Counted from the stretch's first letter, positions 23,542 through 36,290 are shown. The stretch is DNA of 64,000 bases from Tilletia caries (GCA_032718865.1 JALUTQ010000046.1:682001-746000), one strand, 5' to 3'. Made by a program: numbers and translations. Notes: a model not told the origin generated them from the letters alone.

Positions 23542-26393
23542 ATGGCGATCCAATCACGTATGACCGAGATGTACGAGGATGCGCGGGACAAGGCCATGGA
23601 GTTCGCGCTCACTCACGGTATCCCTGCCTTCATGGCGTACCGACGGAACTATGATCTGATCCAGGTGAGCATCGAGATGAGCTTCCAAGACCGATCTGCG
23701 GCTACGGAGCGGAATCGCACTGCACTCCCCCTGAGGAGCGTCGTACACTGATGCATGTGCTTCTTCATCATATGTCTACCCGTAGCGCATTCTCAAATTT
23801 GGCTACATCAGCTTCATCTTGGGTACAACATACCGCCGCTTGAACCCGCCGGCGAAGAAGAAGCCAGTCGGAAGCAAGCAGGGCAAGGATGTTGTCGTCA
23901 AAGAGAAGGAACAGCAAGAGATCGACGATAACGAAAGCGGGCGGGGCAGTCGTCGTGGGCGCGGTGGAAAGTCGCGCGGACCACGCGTAGCGGTCGATGC
24001 CGTCTTCTTCGAGCGTCTCCGTCGGATCCTCCGCATCGTCGTGCCCGGTATCCGCTCGAAGGAGTCCCTCCTGCTCCTTATGCACACCGGCTTCCTCGTC
24101 CTGCGCACCCTGCTCAGCTTGTACGTCGCCGATCTTGACGGACGTATCGTCTCGGCCCTCGTCCGGACTCAGACCAAGCAGTTCATCACTGGGATCATCT
24201 TGTGGATGGCGGTCGCGATCCCGGCCACCTACACAAACTCGATGATCGAGTTCCTTCAGAGCAAGCTTGCGCTTAGTTACCGAACTCGCCTGACTCAAGA
24301 GCTTCACAAGCGATACCTCGATGACATGACTTTCTACAAGATGGGCAACCTCGACGTACGTCAAGCTCGCCGGATGTTGGACTTTGTGGGGTGAAAAGAC
24401 TGACTCCCCTTTCTCCTTTCTCCCGAATCACAGGATCGCATCAAGAACGCAGATCAACTTATTACTGTCGATGTGAACAAATTCAGCACGTCCCTTGCCA
24501 GCATGTACTCCAACCTGGCCAAGCCCATCCTCGACATTTGCTTGTACAACTACCAACTCGCTTCCAACGTCGGTGCCGAATCGCTTATCCTTATCAACAT
24601 CCTCGTCCAGCTCTCGGCGACCTTGCTCCGCGCCCTCACACCGCCCTTTGGCCAGTATGCCGCCACTGAGCAGCAACTCGAGGGCGAGTTCCGATGGGCG
24701 CACTCTCGCCTCATCGAAAATGCGGAAGAAGTCGCTCTTTTCCGCGGACACAAGGTCGAGAAGAACGTCATCGAGCGTTCGTACTTCTCCCTCATCAAGC
24801 ATGTGAACCGGGTCTACAAGATCCGCATTGGGCATGGAATGATGGAGGAGGGTATCATCAAGTGGTTGTGGGGCAGCTTGGGCGTGAGTACTTGAAGAAG
24901 GTGGAACAATCTTCGCGTGAATGGAAGCAGTCTAACTCGCCTTCCCTCATGTCCGTTGCAGCTCGTCATGTGCGCCGTTCCAGTCTTTGCCAAAGTGCCC
25001 GGCGGACCACGCATCAAGTCCGACCTCGGCTCGCGCACCGAGTCTTTCGTTACAAATCGGCGTCTGCTACTCTCCTCGTCCGACGCCTTTGGCCGCATAA
25101 TGTACTCGTACAAGGAAGTGGCCGAGCTTGCCGGCTACACTGCGCGTGTGCACGAGCTCCTCGAGACGATGGACGAAGTCAAGCAGGGCAAGTTCCAGAA
25201 GAAGCTCGTCTCATCTGCGGGGACGGATGAGAACGCGTCTGTTCTGCGTGGTCGCGGTGCACTGGCGACGAGCGACGATGTCCGCTTCGAGGATGTGCCG
25301 ATTGTTAGCCCCAACGGAGACATTTTGGTTAAGAAGTTGAGCTTCTACGTCAAGCCGGGACAACACTTGCTCATCGTCGGCCCCAATGGCTGCGGAAAGA
25401 GTTCGCTGTTCCGTATCTTGGGTGGGTTATGGCCGGTATACGGTGGTACGGTGAGCAAACCGCCTTCGTCGGACTTTACCTACATTCCTCAACGACCATA
25501 CCTGTGAGTGTTTGGAGTCGCGCAAGTGAAAATCACGTATATCGGCCACGGGAAGCAACTGATACCCGAATCTTCTTCACGGCACTGGCAGCTCCCTTGG
25601 TACCCTGCGAGACCAAATCATCTACCCACACACAGTTGCCGAGGCCCGAGCCCGTGGTGTGACAGACGAGGATCTCCTCAAGGCAATGAGTGTCGTCCAG
25701 ATCGACCACATCGTCGAGCGAGAGGGAGGCTGGGACGTTCAGCGGGAGTGGAGAGATGCTCTCAGTGGTGGCGACAAGCAGCGTATCGCCATGGCGCGTC
25801 TGTTCTACCACAAGCCGAAGTACGCGATCTTGGACGAGTGCACGAGTGCGGTTACGCTTGAGATTGAGAAGAGTGAGTTCCTGGCTCCGCCTACTTTCAC
25901 ATCGCAGTTTGCTACGCAGAGAGAGAACTCATGACCGGAGCTCTGATTTGCGATTTCTACAGTCATGTACGACCACGCCACGGAACTCGGGATCACCATG
26001 ATGACTGTGTCGCACCGACCTTCATTGTGGAAGTACCACAAATATGTGCTACAGTAAGTGGAGGACGTGATACGAAGTCATGTGCTCATACGCTTTGGAC
26101 AAACACTCATGAGTCCATATTGTTGTTCCAGATACGATGGTCAAGGCGGCTACGTCTTCACGGAACTCGTGAGTCATTGTGTTGAGAAGCCTCATGAATG
26201 ACCACAAGCTGATTTACAACTTCCCTTTTTCGTCCGACTTGTTCAGGATGCGGAGAAGCGGCTGGCTCTGCAAGAAGAGAAGGAAGCATTGGAGCACAAG
26301 ATCGAGCAGAGCAAGCGATGGGCCGAGCGACTGAGTCAACTGCGACAGGCGGCTGCGGATCGACCGCCGTCTCCGCTTCGGTCAAGGGCGTGA
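23542..26393 (+). CDS. Peroxisomal ABC half-transporter, ABCD family (Pxa-like)
   Basis: Eight exons: 23542-23664, 23786-24355, 24434-24883, 24962-25503, 25592-25872, 25963-26053, 26132-26168 and 26247-26393; 746 residues, the usual ABCD length. These half-transporters dimerise in the peroxisomal membrane and import very-long-chain acyl-CoA for beta-oxidation. The membrane domain carries the family loop [19 protein letters not shown] (about 191-209). In the nucleotide-binding domain are Walker [10 protein letters not shown] (~520), signature LSGGDKQR (~618), Walker [12 protein letters not shown] (~640) and [25 protein letters not shown] is typical of ABCD proteins. An Arg/Gly-rich segment lies near residues 85-100. 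The C-terminus is coiled-coil-like. Whether it matches Pxa1 or Pxa2 is not resolved. Confidence 0.93.
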
Positions 26394-27377
26394 TGAGGTT
26401 CCCCCTTCCCCTGAAGGTTCTCCGCGACACGGCCATCACCATAGACGGAGCGCAAGCGCCAGCATTCGACACGTGCCCGCTCAGTTGTCACCGCGAATCA
26501 GGAGCGCGAGGGCGAGTGATACGTATTGCGCTTCGGAACGCGAGAAGGCCGGCCGGGGTTGCTCGAATCTTGTTCTTTTCTTTCACGGAACGCTCGTATG
26601 TTCTTTCTCGTCCAACCGTCGCCATGGAATCTTTTCCGTTTTCGCAACGACGTCTTTGGCTTGACGAGAATCCATGCTCCACGGCCCACGCCCTTCGCAG
26701 TCATTTGAACCGGTTCCAGGGGACAGGGCAGACGATGGCAGAGTACTCGTACATATCTGATTCGTAGCGGACGAAACGGGGGAAGGCGAAGAGTGAAGAC
26801 GCGCTTGGAGCCTTGGACGCCATAAGCGGGAGTGAGACAACATTAAGCATTGATTTAACCTGCTCTTGTCCTGATTTTAGAGGTTAGTTAAGCGCAGGTG
26901 GAAGCGAAGCCGGGGCGCGGAGTTATTGGTGTTTCGTATTTCATCTCGTTCCACCTGCTTGCCCTTGCCTTCGGCCCTTCGCCAACTGACACCTCCTTGC
27001 CTCCTGCCTCGGGAATATGAGCTGGCAGACGCGAAGATGGCCTCTCGGCAGTAGCGAGAAATTTGTTATTACTGGGTCTCTGGCTGGACGTCGATCTTCT
27101 CTTTCCCCATGTCTCCCTTCTTTGTACGCTCCCCTTTGGCGCCCGCGGCCAACGCTCCTCCTGTGCGCCCAGCTTCACTCCCTGTTTGGTGGTGGAGTGT
27201 GGAGTTGCCGGTCGCTTCCCACGCTCTCAGTGGATTTATTGGCGACGTGAAATACACTTCCTTCCTTCCTTCCTTCCTTGCCTCCTGCTTCCCTCCCACC
27301 AACCACCACGCACTCGTAGGAAGACACGTCTGTGCATTCATCCATTCTGTCGCCAACACCATAGAACATCAGACAGC
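26394..27377. other. Intergenic; promoter/leader of SLC41-like gene
   Basis: 984 bp without a supported gene. The right end (about 27255-27320) is a pyrimidine-rich tract with CTTC repeats on the + strand, typical of leaders in this window. The left part is presumably the 3' UTR of the ABCD gene. Confidence 0.45.
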
Positions 27378-30110
27378 ATGGGTCCCTCAGGCTCCAGCAT
27401 CAGCAACCCTGGTCGCGGCCGAGACCGGACTGTGCAGACCCCGCCCCATTCACCTCGAGTCGCATCTCGGACCAGTACGGAAAGACGCGGTTCGGTCGGT
27501 AGCGTTCCAGCGTCGCCCTCGCGCGCCGCCATGATCGCCGCTGCGCGCTCGCACCCGCGTGCCTCTATGGGCCACATCGATCCGGAGACATTACCTGATC
27601 TCGACGAGGAAGGACCTCTGCTACCTCCCCCTACCTTGGGGCACGTATCGGACGGTGACAGGGCCGGAAGCCCGTCGCGAAAGCGTAGTACGACGGGCTC
27701 GAGTGTAGGTGTCGTCGATCCCTCGCCGCTCAGGAACACCAGCAAGTACGCGGATGATCTCGAGGCGGACGAGCCGTCGCCGTCCAAGTCGCAGAGCACA
27801 CACGCCCGCGCCCGTGAGCTCCGACGAACCCTTGACCAGCTCTCTGACGACGACGACGAAGGGGATGATCTCATTGAGCGGCTTGATGATGAGGACGGCG
27901 GTGATCCCTCTGCTCGGTCTACTCGCTCTCATCCCAGCTCGTACCTCGAACCTGGGAACAGCAATCTTCAGGACGGGCGCTTCTCCGACCGCCATGAGAC
28001 GGCTGGCAAGAGCATTCGCGCGCGGGATCGTAGCTTGGCATCGCAAATATGGGCCATCGCGAGAGAGGTGAGCTCGATTACTTTGCGCTTCAGAGCCCTA
28101 CATTTCAAAATCAGAAGCTGATCTTCGTATTGCATTCCAACAGGCTCTTCCTTCACTTGTGTTCTCCGTCGTCAGTCTCATACTGACCGGTCAACTACTC
28201 GTCCATCTGGCCGTGAGTTCCCGCTCGACGAAAAAAGATTTATGTTGCTTTCTTTACCGCTTCTCAACATCTGACAACTTCGTTCCAACAGCGCTGGCCC
28301 GTTTTCCTCAAGGTCGACAAACTCTTCATATTGATACCCATCCTTCTTAACCTCAAAGGCAATCTTGAGATGAACTTGTCATTGCGCATGTCAACAAGCG
28401 TGAGTGTCCAAGCGCGGGCTCTAAGCTCGGCGCACAGATATCGCGTCGGAGTTCGAATAGCGCACTGACCCCCAGGGCAATACCTCGCCTCAATTTAGGC
28501 AAATATCGGCGAGCTCGACATCAGAAGAACACGGCAGACGCTCATCGCCGGCAACTTGGCCTTGCTTCAGGTGCAAGCCTTGATCGTATCGTCTTTCGCT
28601 AGCACGCTTGCTTTCGTCCTCGGCGTCATCACCCCCTCGTCTGAGGGAGTGATCGTGACACCACCCTCGGCTCGCATGACATCGTCGACTTCCGGAGGCA
28701 TCGGGTCCGATGCGGCTGGCCTCATGCTCAGTGCAGTCATCGGACGGCTCACCAGGCGTGGACCGTCCTCGTCTGCTGCGAAGGGTCCCAGCAACAGCAT
28801 ACAGGCGCGACGAATCATTCACCACCACCCGAAACCTACCGACCCAGCACTCCGATTGCGCAACGGCTACTTTGAGTTTGTCCTCGTGCTCGCGACGGGT
28901 ATGCTCTCTGCTTCCTTCTCGTCTGCCATCCTCGGTTCCTTCATGTGCGCTCTCGTCGTCATCACGAGGCGCATGGGCGGGAACCCGGACAACATCGCCA
29001 GTCCCCTCGCGGCTTCCCTTGGCGATCTTCTCACTCTCACGATTCTCGGACTCGCGGCTAGCGGACTGGTCAAGTTTGAGGGCACTGTGCTGGCCACGAT
29101 CATCTTGGCTGTCTTAATAGCTTTGTGCTTGAGCTTCTTCATCGTCAGCTACCGGAACGCATATGTGCGCGAGCTTTTGACGAGTGGTTGGGTGCCACTT
29201 GTGGTGGCCATGTTTATCAGCTCGGGAGCAGGATTGGTGCTGGACGCCTTTGTGCAGAAGTATGAAGGGTTCGCTTTGCTTGTTCCGATTTCGACGGGAC
29301 TGCCAGGTGAGTCGCGTAATCGCTTTGGCTTTCTGTCCAAATCCTCGCTGACCGAATGCCTTTTTACCGTTGGCTTTATTTGTCGTCAGGCGCTGCGGCG
29401 GCAATCTTTGCGAGTCGGATTAGTACCGCCTTGCACTCTGGCGTCATCTCCCTCGGCTCGACCACGCTCACGCCCACCTCCTCCTTCAGCTCGCGTATGA
29501 GCATCAAGCCTCCGTCAGCGCCATCGCGTTGGAAGCGTTTCATTCCGCGCTTCATCCGTCGTAGCTGGAGCAGTGCGGTTGGGACGCTGCCGTCTCGACC
29601 GGTGGAGGGCTGGCTCGTGCCTGCGACGTTGTACGCGATTGTGCTTGCGATTGATGTGGCGTTCCTTGGCCTGGTGAAGGGGATGGATCAGCTTCAGTTT
29701 GGTTGGACGTTTGCGATCTGTTACATGTTCAGTAAGGCGATTGCGGTACGTATTGCCCTGCGTGCACCAGATCGACCAGTTGGCTCATTTACTCACGCAA
29801 AATCTTCTCATGTCGGCCCACAGGTTGCTATTGCACTGTCCCTGTCGCACCTGTTGTGCCACTACCTCTGGGCGAAGGACTACGATCCTGGTACGTTCGA
29901 GCATTCGATTTGGCTGACTCATGCTGCCTAGACTGACATCTATGTATCCATTTTCAACCACGAACAGACATCTACTGTCTTCCGTTCGTCAGCTCCATCG
30001 TTGATGTCATCGGTCAAGCCCTTCTCGTCATGGCCTTCGCGCTCGCACAGGCCCTTGGCGAACAGGTCACTGCCAGTCCAGGAGCGGGGGCTGGACACGG
30101 CGGCATGTGA
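27378..30110 (+). CDS. SLC41/MgtE-type divalent cation transporter
   Basis: Seven exons: 27378-28067, 28144-28212, 28292-28399, 28499-29306, 29390-29745, 29824-29890 and 29968-30110; 746 residues. The first ~230 residues are hydrophilic, Ser- and Asp-rich. Then come two halves of membrane helices. The first half holds the diagnostic NLKGNLEMNLSLRMSTSANIG, matching the SLC41 family of Mg2+ (and other divalent cation) carriers related to bacterial MgtE. DNIASPLAASLGDLLTL is the second conserved motif, with the family's conserved acidic residue. A further helical block lies near 29595-30060, and the protein ends in a short Gly-rich tail. Substrate and membrane (plasma or internal) cannot be told from the sequence; Mg2+ is the family default. 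Confidence 0.87.
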
Positions 30111-30587
30111 ATCTCGAACGCGCGCGCCTCGTCGACACTTTCACACTCCATCAAGACACGACTCCAAAATCCTTTTCACTTCCCTCCATTCTAATGCCAT
30201 CGACCTTCGGGCCATCAAACATAATCGGATTCTCTTCCCTTTCCGAAGGACCTTACCTCACCTCACCTCACCATTATTCAACCCCTGGGACATTCTTGAC
30301 GCCTTTCCTGCGACTGTCACTGTCGCACCTTGTGTCTCTCTTATCATGCCAATATACACCCTATTGCCGCTTCCCGCCGCGTGTATATGCACCAGAAATG
30401 TACGGTACTTGTCAGAAGATTCTTCTGATGCTCTTATGCTGCCCGGCTCAGAACGGCGATGCGGGACCCACTCAAGTACGAAGGAAGAGATAGGTGAGAA
30501 AAAGTTCTGCCCCGTCTCTTTCAGGGTATTGGATGCAGTAGTAAATCGCTGGTTGCATTGCTGGCATCTCTTCGAGAATTGTGTTGA
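30111..30587. other. Convergent SLC41/TMA20 3' region
   Basis: 477 bp between two stops. Pyrimidine-rich patches at about 30170-30360 are seen, but no coding or RNA feature. Confidence 0.4.
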
Positions 30588-31440
30588 TTATAACCCTTCG
30601 GTGGCGCATGTCTTCCACATGTCATCTGAACGTCCGGAGGCAGAGGGTTTGAGCAAGAGAAATACAGAGTGAGCGAACGCAGTTGAAGTAAGTAGTCTGA
30701 GTCGGAAAGTCCGATCTCACCTCCGAGGTAGTGCATGTTTTCTACCGCCTGTCCCTTCCCTGTCGACCGAATTTCCTCCGTGTCCATCTTGAGAATACCG
30801 ACAGTCAAGGGTGACTGCTTTCCCTGGGCAAAGACTGCGACGGGCGCTCCTTTTTGGAGGGCCTTCTCGGTCGGCGGTAGGACTCCGCCTGCGGAGGTGA
30901 GACCGGGTGCCATGATGGTGGCGCCGGAGAGGAGGAAGCGAATTGCTCCTCGGTCGACGGTGATGGACGGTAGTAGCTGCGGGTCTACTCGCGATGGTTT
31001 TGGTAAAAGAAAATCGTCAGTATAGGAGCAGTCATGATCTCTTAGAGGTAGAAAGAAGGGCGGGCTACTCACACTTTTGGAGGAGATGGAGAGTTGGTAG
31101 GTATGGGCCGTCGTGATGTTGGAAGAACAAGGGAGTGCCCTTGAGGACGATGATGGCGACGTGCTCGCGGCTGGACAGATCTCAAAGCGCAAAGTCGAAG
31201 AGTTGAGTTCAGCGAGCAGAGAGTCGGCAGGAAGTATTGTGATGAGGCTCACCTGAACTTGACGAGCTGAATGCTCTCCTTCTTGGGCCAGATGGCTTCG
31301 AGGAGCACGCCGTCGTCGGCCCCGAGGGTGTCTGGGTACTGCTCGAGCAGCTTGGAGCGCATGCCGCGCTGCACGGACGACTTCACCGCCGTGTTGCTCG
31401 CCACGTCCGTCTTGGGCGTGAATGACTTGAAGACTGACAT
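30588..31440 (-). CDS. TMA20: Translation machinery-associated protein Tma20 (MCTS1 homologue)
   Basis: Minus-strand exons 31440-31253, 31170-31073, 30984-30721 and 30625-30588; 195 residues. With its partner Tma22/DENR it removes deacylated tRNA from 40S subunits and aids re-initiation. The N-terminal domain (VKSSVQRGMRSKLLEQYP, WPKKESIQLVKF) and the PUA domain (ITVDRGAIRFLLSGATIMAPGL, then VAVFAQGKQSPLTVGILKM) follow MCTS1 closely, and the final exon ends HYLGDDMW.., as the family does. Length agrees with the ~180 residues of orthologues. Head-to-head with VPS9, 177 bp between start codons. Confidence 0.93.
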
Positions 31441-31617
31441 GACTGGGAAGGATTGCTGCTGTATGTGGTGGTAGGTGCATGCGAGAAGGCCTGAGCTTTC
31501 CCGAGCTGTAACCCTAAGTCGATGGCATGGACGAGGTCGACGATGAGGACGACGACCACAGGCAGCAGTCAAGATTCTCAAGACTCGTACCGCATACACA
31601 CTTATCGTCCTCTCCTG
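31441..31617. promoter_or_regulatory. Shared TMA20/VPS9 divergent promoter
   Basis: Only 177 bp separate the two start codons, so both core promoters and leaders must lie here or reach into the neighbouring gene. No consensus element recognised. Confidence 0.5.
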
Positions 31618-34141
31618 ATGTCCGAACCCGAGAGCCTGGCTGAGCTGGCTTCCGCTCCCACCAAGGCGACTTCTTCCTCCAGCGTAGCTCCTAGCAAGGC
31701 CGTGCATGACGATAATCAGGCGGGAGAGCCAGCGACGGCCGATGATCAGCCCGAGGAGCACGAATCTGCCTCGAACGAGAAGGTAGAAGGAGCGGAAGCT
31801 CAGGCGGAGGAACAGGGCGGAGAACCAGATGTTCTCGTTGCGGCGACGGGCCCTGGCGCAGCGAGCACCGCGGAGGACGGACCAACACAAGGCGCGGACC
31901 CACAGACCACGTCGGCTCTCGATACTGCCGTCGAGGCCTCACGTAATGCGGTGGAGAGCAGCGCCGATGCTGTACCGGTCCCCCTCGAGACTCGGCTTGA
32001 ACAGCTCGCCGCAAGCTCAGCTGATCCCGCACCACCCGCTGCTGGTTCTGGTTCTGGTCCGGAAGGACCGAGCACACCACCACCTCGGCCAGAGGCCAAC
32101 GACATCAATGCCTTAGATAGCCTTCTGGCAGCTTCCAGCATCAACAGCCCGGAATATTCAGACCCCCTCGGCGCACAGGAACGCAAGCCCAACCCCTTGC
32201 CAAAGGTACCAGACTCGCCCGCCCCCTCCGTCCCCAGCAAGATGTCGACCCCCTTCAAAAAAGCCCATCGCTTCAGCACGCTACCCGTCCGGCAAGATTC
32301 ACTGCCTCCCCCACCTCCGCCCGAGAAGCCGGCTGCGGACGAGGTGGGCTTGCTTGCTCAGGGTTTGGGACGGGAGTTGAGCCCTGCACGGACGCCTTCG
32401 CCGCGGAGTGTGGATAAGGCGCTGCCTCCTATGATCGATGAGCCTTCGTCGTCAACGGCGGCGGGGACTCTTTCGGCAGTAGCACCAGTTACACCGGCAC
32501 CGGCGTCGGTATCAGCGTCAGCACCGACAGAATTGAGCCGGACTTCGGGCCTGGCTTCGCCACGGCTTACGTCTCCTTCTGGTGTTGGGATAAGGGTCGA
32601 GAACAGTCCGCCGTCGGCTGCCCAGCCTCCAGCAGCAGAAGAACCTGTCTTTGATTTCAACCGGTTCTTGGAGCAGATGAGACATCGAAGTGCGACTCCT
32701 GTTGGTGAATATGTGCGAAGGTACGTGGAGCTTTCTGATTTCTCACCTCATTGATGATGGGTCTGTCGAAGATTCGCCCTGGCTGACCACTTGGGAAAAT
32801 CTTTCTGCAGCTTCATTCGTGGCTTTTCCAAGAAGCCATACCGACCAGCAGACCAGATCAGACTTATCTTTGACTTCCTCGCCTTCATCACGGACAAGAT
32901 GAAGGAGGCCGAAGTATGGGCGACCTCGACTCCAGCCGAGTTTGAGAATGCGACGGAGGCGATGGAGAAGTTGATCATGAACCGGCTCTACAACTTGACT
33001 TTTACTCCTGCGGTTGCGAGAGAAGGCAAGTGGCCCGTTCAGACGGATGATCTGGAGCGGGATCGGATCATCAAGGATCGAATCTTGCTGTTTTCATGGG
33101 TACGGCCTGAGCATCTCGATATTCCTGTTGGCGAGCATACCGCTGGATTCGTCGAGTTCGCTGCACAAGGTGAGCGAAGCGCTCCGACTCGCCTATGACG
33201 AAAAGCTCGTGAACACCCATCGCTGATTGTTCCCATTATTTCTTCAGAGCTGTTGAAGATGAACAACTACAAGGCGCCGAGGGATAAGCTGATCTGCATT
33301 CTGAACTGTTGCAAAGTTATCTTTGGTAGGTGGCTACGGTTCTTACTTACAGCATGGTAGGTCAGCAGTTGACAGTTCCTTTGCACGTTTCGCAGGCATG
33401 ATCCGGCACATGTCGACAACAGAGAGCGCAGACTCCTTTGTACCAGCCCTGATCTACGTCGTACTCAAGGCGAACCCGGACAACTTGGTCTCAAACGTAG
33501 AGTGAGTAGCAAGCAGGCTCAACATCAGTGCGTCGTCGAATTGCCTGACTAAGATTGCTTTGGGCTTTGCAGATATATCAGTCGATTCAGGAGTCCGGAA
33601 CGACTGTCGAGCGAGTCTGGCTATTACCTCTCCAGCTTGGTACGTCCGAATTTACCTTCTATGGACGTCCATGTTCGCACAGACTGACTGACTGTTTGTG
33701 TGACTGCAGGCTGGGGCCGTCTCCTTCGTCGAAAGCATGGATAACACATCCCTTACAGGTGTGACACAGGAAGACATGGAGCGTAACGTTGACGCAGCCG
33801 TCACAGCACTCGCCCTCGCCGCACCGCCATCCCCTCCCGAACACGGTCGATCGACAATCTCGCTCTCCGGCACGAGCTCACCCTTCGGCGAGGAAGGCGC
33901 CCGAACACTGCAGAGTCTAGGCCCCATCGCGGCTTCCCTTGCTGACGATACGCGGATGTTCCTGCAGAGGACGGGGGAGGCGGCTCGGGCTGGGTTCGCG
34001 GGAGGGTTGGGGAAGCCGATTGGGGTGTTGGGCAAGCTGTTCAATGAGGGGTTGGATGGGGTTCGGTCTACCTCGCCGTCTGGTGGGAATGGTAGCAGGG
34101 ACAGTCAGCTTGGGGGTCCGGGTGGGTCGGGTGGGAGATGA
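31618..34141 (+). CDS. VPS9: Vps9-domain Rab5-type guanine nucleotide exchange factor
   Basis: Exons 31618-32720, 32811-33169, 33248-33325, 33396-33501, 33573-33639 and 33710-34141; 714 residues. It activates Rab5/Vps21-type GTPases on early endosomes for vacuolar sorting. The first ~340 residues are acidic, Ser/Pro-rich and disordered. A helical bundle starts at FDFNRFLEQMRHRS (~346), and the VPS9 core runs to about 590: PRDKLICILNCCKVIFG and SADSFVPALIYVVLKANPDNLVSNVEYI, with the conserved Asp and Tyr present. The tail is Gly/Ser-rich; I see no C-terminal CUE ubiquitin-binding domain like that of yeast Vps9. The ATG at 31618 is chosen because the upstream frame lies in the shared promoter. 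Confidence 0.92.
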
Positions 34142-34517
34142 GGCACCTCCTTCGATGGTGTCGAATGCGTTGATGGCGACGGTCTGCCTCGGCGCAGGGC
34201 GCTCCATGGGCCCGCGTAACCCTAATGCTGGCCTCAGGAGGACATAGATTTGCCCTTCGATCGCCCTGATCTCCAGTACGCAGCGTACCAGGGTCTGTCC
34301 CACGCAGAGCAATCTCAAACGGGCCCGCTTCTTCTTGTCCCGTCGCCATGAGCGAGTCATGACCATTTGATCTGTGGTGCTGCCATGACTCACGTGTCTT
34401 TGGACGCCGATCTACTTATGGAGCGGGTGTCATGAGCATGCTCGCGGTATGTAAAGACGAAGCTCTGGACGACATCCATCTCTCCAATCTCCATCCCACT
34501 GCCAGCCATACACAACG
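34142..34517. other. Intergenic VPS9 to R3H-like gene
   Basis: 376 bp with the VPS9 3' UTR and the promoter of the next gene. No feature recognised. Confidence 0.4.
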
Positions 34518-36290
34518 ATGGGCTCAGACGTAAGGCCGAGCGCAGACAGCTTCGAGGACGGCGATGCCTCCATCGTGAACACCCTCAGCGCAGGCATCCC
34601 AATGTCCATGCCCGCCATCCTGATCAACCCCAAACCAGCGTCCCGCCTCCTCGCCAACCCCAACCCCAACCGAACCAGCGTCCCGCTCCGCCACAAGCCC
34701 GGCGTCGCAATCGAGGGCAAACGGCGCCTACTCCGCTCGGCCCACTTCCACGCCCTCACGACGGGCCCGGGGGCGGGCCGCCCGACGAATGCGGATTACG
34801 TGCAGCCTGCGAAGCCGAATGCGGTGCGGAGTACGTTCCCACAGCCGATGCCGCCGGAGGTTGCGCGTGCGTTGAAGCTGTCGAGGGAGGAGCAGGTGGA
34901 TTTGGTTCGGTCTGCTACTGCGGCTGCTGGTTCCTCTTCTTCGTTGGCGGCCGGGTCGGCGGAGGAGCCGGGTCATTTTGAAGTCTCGCTTAGGGAGGCG
35001 AGACGGTTCCTTAAGGAGCGGCTTGGGGTCGTTCCTCGTGCCGATCAGGTCTTTCCGCCAAATGGGAAGGTCGAGTACGCGACGCCACCGAGGGAAACGC
35101 GCGAGGGAGAAGTGGGACCATCAACCAGGGGCGCCGCGTTCGTGGTGGAGGATCACGCGATGCAGCGCTTTGCGGACATCGTGGAGGACGAGCTGGACGC
35201 CTGGCTGGGGACAGAAGTATACGTCCGTCCGGACCAGCAAGAACAAGACCGTCAAACGCGCACGATCGTCGATGCCGACTTCGTCCGCCCGCGGTCTGCT
35301 GCGGAGAAACAGACCGAGGCCGAGGCGGAGGTGGAGCCAACAGAAGAAAGCAGCGGCGCAAGGGGGCTACGACGGTCCGAAGGGGCGAATCGGACGCGGG
35401 ACTCGGAGCCGTGCGTGATGGAGATCTCCTCGGCGCCGCACTCGTTGCGCTGGCATATCCCCTCGCCGTTACTCCGGTACGCGGTCCACTGTCTCGCACG
35501 GATGCACGGCTGTCCCAGCTTCTCGAAGGACGCCGTCCAGGCCTCCAACTCGAACTCGAACGGTACGCCCTCTCAGCGTGTTCAAAATGCCGGCCCCGTC
35601 CGACGGGAAATTTGGATCCTGAACCCGAACCCAGCCGCGCGCGGAGCACGCAGTAGAGCACCTGCGCCCGCGCCCCGACGTTCCACCTTACAAGCCGCCC
35701 TACAACCACCATCAACAGGAACAGCAACAGCAATAGCAATACACCCTTTACTCGGGCTCGAAACTCCCCCAACGACGGACATCGGGACCGATAGCGAGGC
35801 GGGCCTGTACGAGGATGGCGGCTCGTCCTCCGAGGCTGAGCATCCTGTTGTCGGAGGACTTAATGGTCTGAATCGGTCTTTGATGGATAGCGTGGTTTGG
35901 AGTGAGAGCGAGGACGAGCGGGGTGGGATCATCATCGGAGGCGGTGCGGGCGGTGCGTCGTCGGACGGAGTGGACGCGGATGACGATTCGTCCACTCATG
36001 GAGAAAGCGTTTCTGCCGCTGGGGACGAGACCATCACAACAACGACAGCCCCCACCGTCCCAGCAACAACGACAAGGATTCGCCTCCCGCTCTCCGCTTC
36101 CATCGCGTCGCTGGCAAGCTGCGAAGCCGGCTCGGAGCGGGAGAGCGAGGATGAGTATGATGATGCCAGGACGGACGATTTGGAGATGGAGTCCTTGGCA
36201 GGCTCGGTGCTTAGTGTCGACAATAATGGCGACGGTCCGAGTACTATGAACAGTGGCGGGGAGGGACATCGACATGCTGTGGAACGATAA
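34518..36290 (+). CDS. Hypothetical protein, possibly R3H-domain related
   Basis: A single-exon frame of 590 residues. Residues ~60-105 are basic (KRRLLRSAHFHALT), resembling the N-terminal region that accompanies R3H domains in fungi. A central segment HAMQRFADIVEDELDAWLG follows, then LRWHIPSPLLRYAVHCLARMHG..SFSK (~310-340), which resembles an R3H-type nucleic-acid-binding helix pair. The remainder is Ser/Asp/Thr-rich and acidic. The R3H link rests on a short motif and could be wrong. Upstream sequence shows no better start. Convergent with ornithine aminotransferase. Confidence 0.6.
   Translation: MGSDVRPSADSFEDGDASIVNTLSAGIPMSMPAILINPKPASRLLANPNPNRTSVPLRHKPGVAIEGKRRLLRSAHFHALTTGPGAGRPTNADYVQPAKPNAVRSTFPQPMPPEVARALKLSREEQVDLVRSATAAAGSSSSLAAGSAEEPGHFEVSLREARRFLKERLGVVPRADQVFPPNGKVEYATPPRETREGEVGPSTRGAAFVVEDHAMQRFADIVEDELDAWLGTEVYVRPDQQEQDRQTRTIVDADFVRPRSAAEKQTEAEAEVEPTEESSGARGLRRSEGANRTRDSEPCVMEISSAPHSLRWHIPSPLLRYAVHCLARMHGCPSFSKDAVQASNSNSNGTPSQRVQNAGPVRREIWILNPNPAARGARSRAPAPAPRRSTLQAALQPPSTGTATAIAIHPLLGLETPPTTDIGTDSEAGLYEDGGSSSEAEHPVVGGLNGLNRSLMDSVVWSESEDERGGIIIGGGAGGASSDGVDADDDSSTHGESVSAAGDETITTTTAPTVPATTTRIRLPLSASIASLASCEAGSERESEDEYDDARTDDLEMESLAGSVLSVDNNGDGPSTMNSGGEGHRHAVER

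Noticed and set aside
31441..31890. N-terminal extension of Tma20 upstream of 31440
   Set aside because: It runs into the VPS9 coding exon, and the MCTS1 family starts at the ATG at 31440.
35011..35772. A 253-residue minus-strand frame inside the R3H-like gene
   Set aside because: Arg/Pro/Ser-rich antisense shadow with no motif; the + strand frame is longer and has ordered segments.
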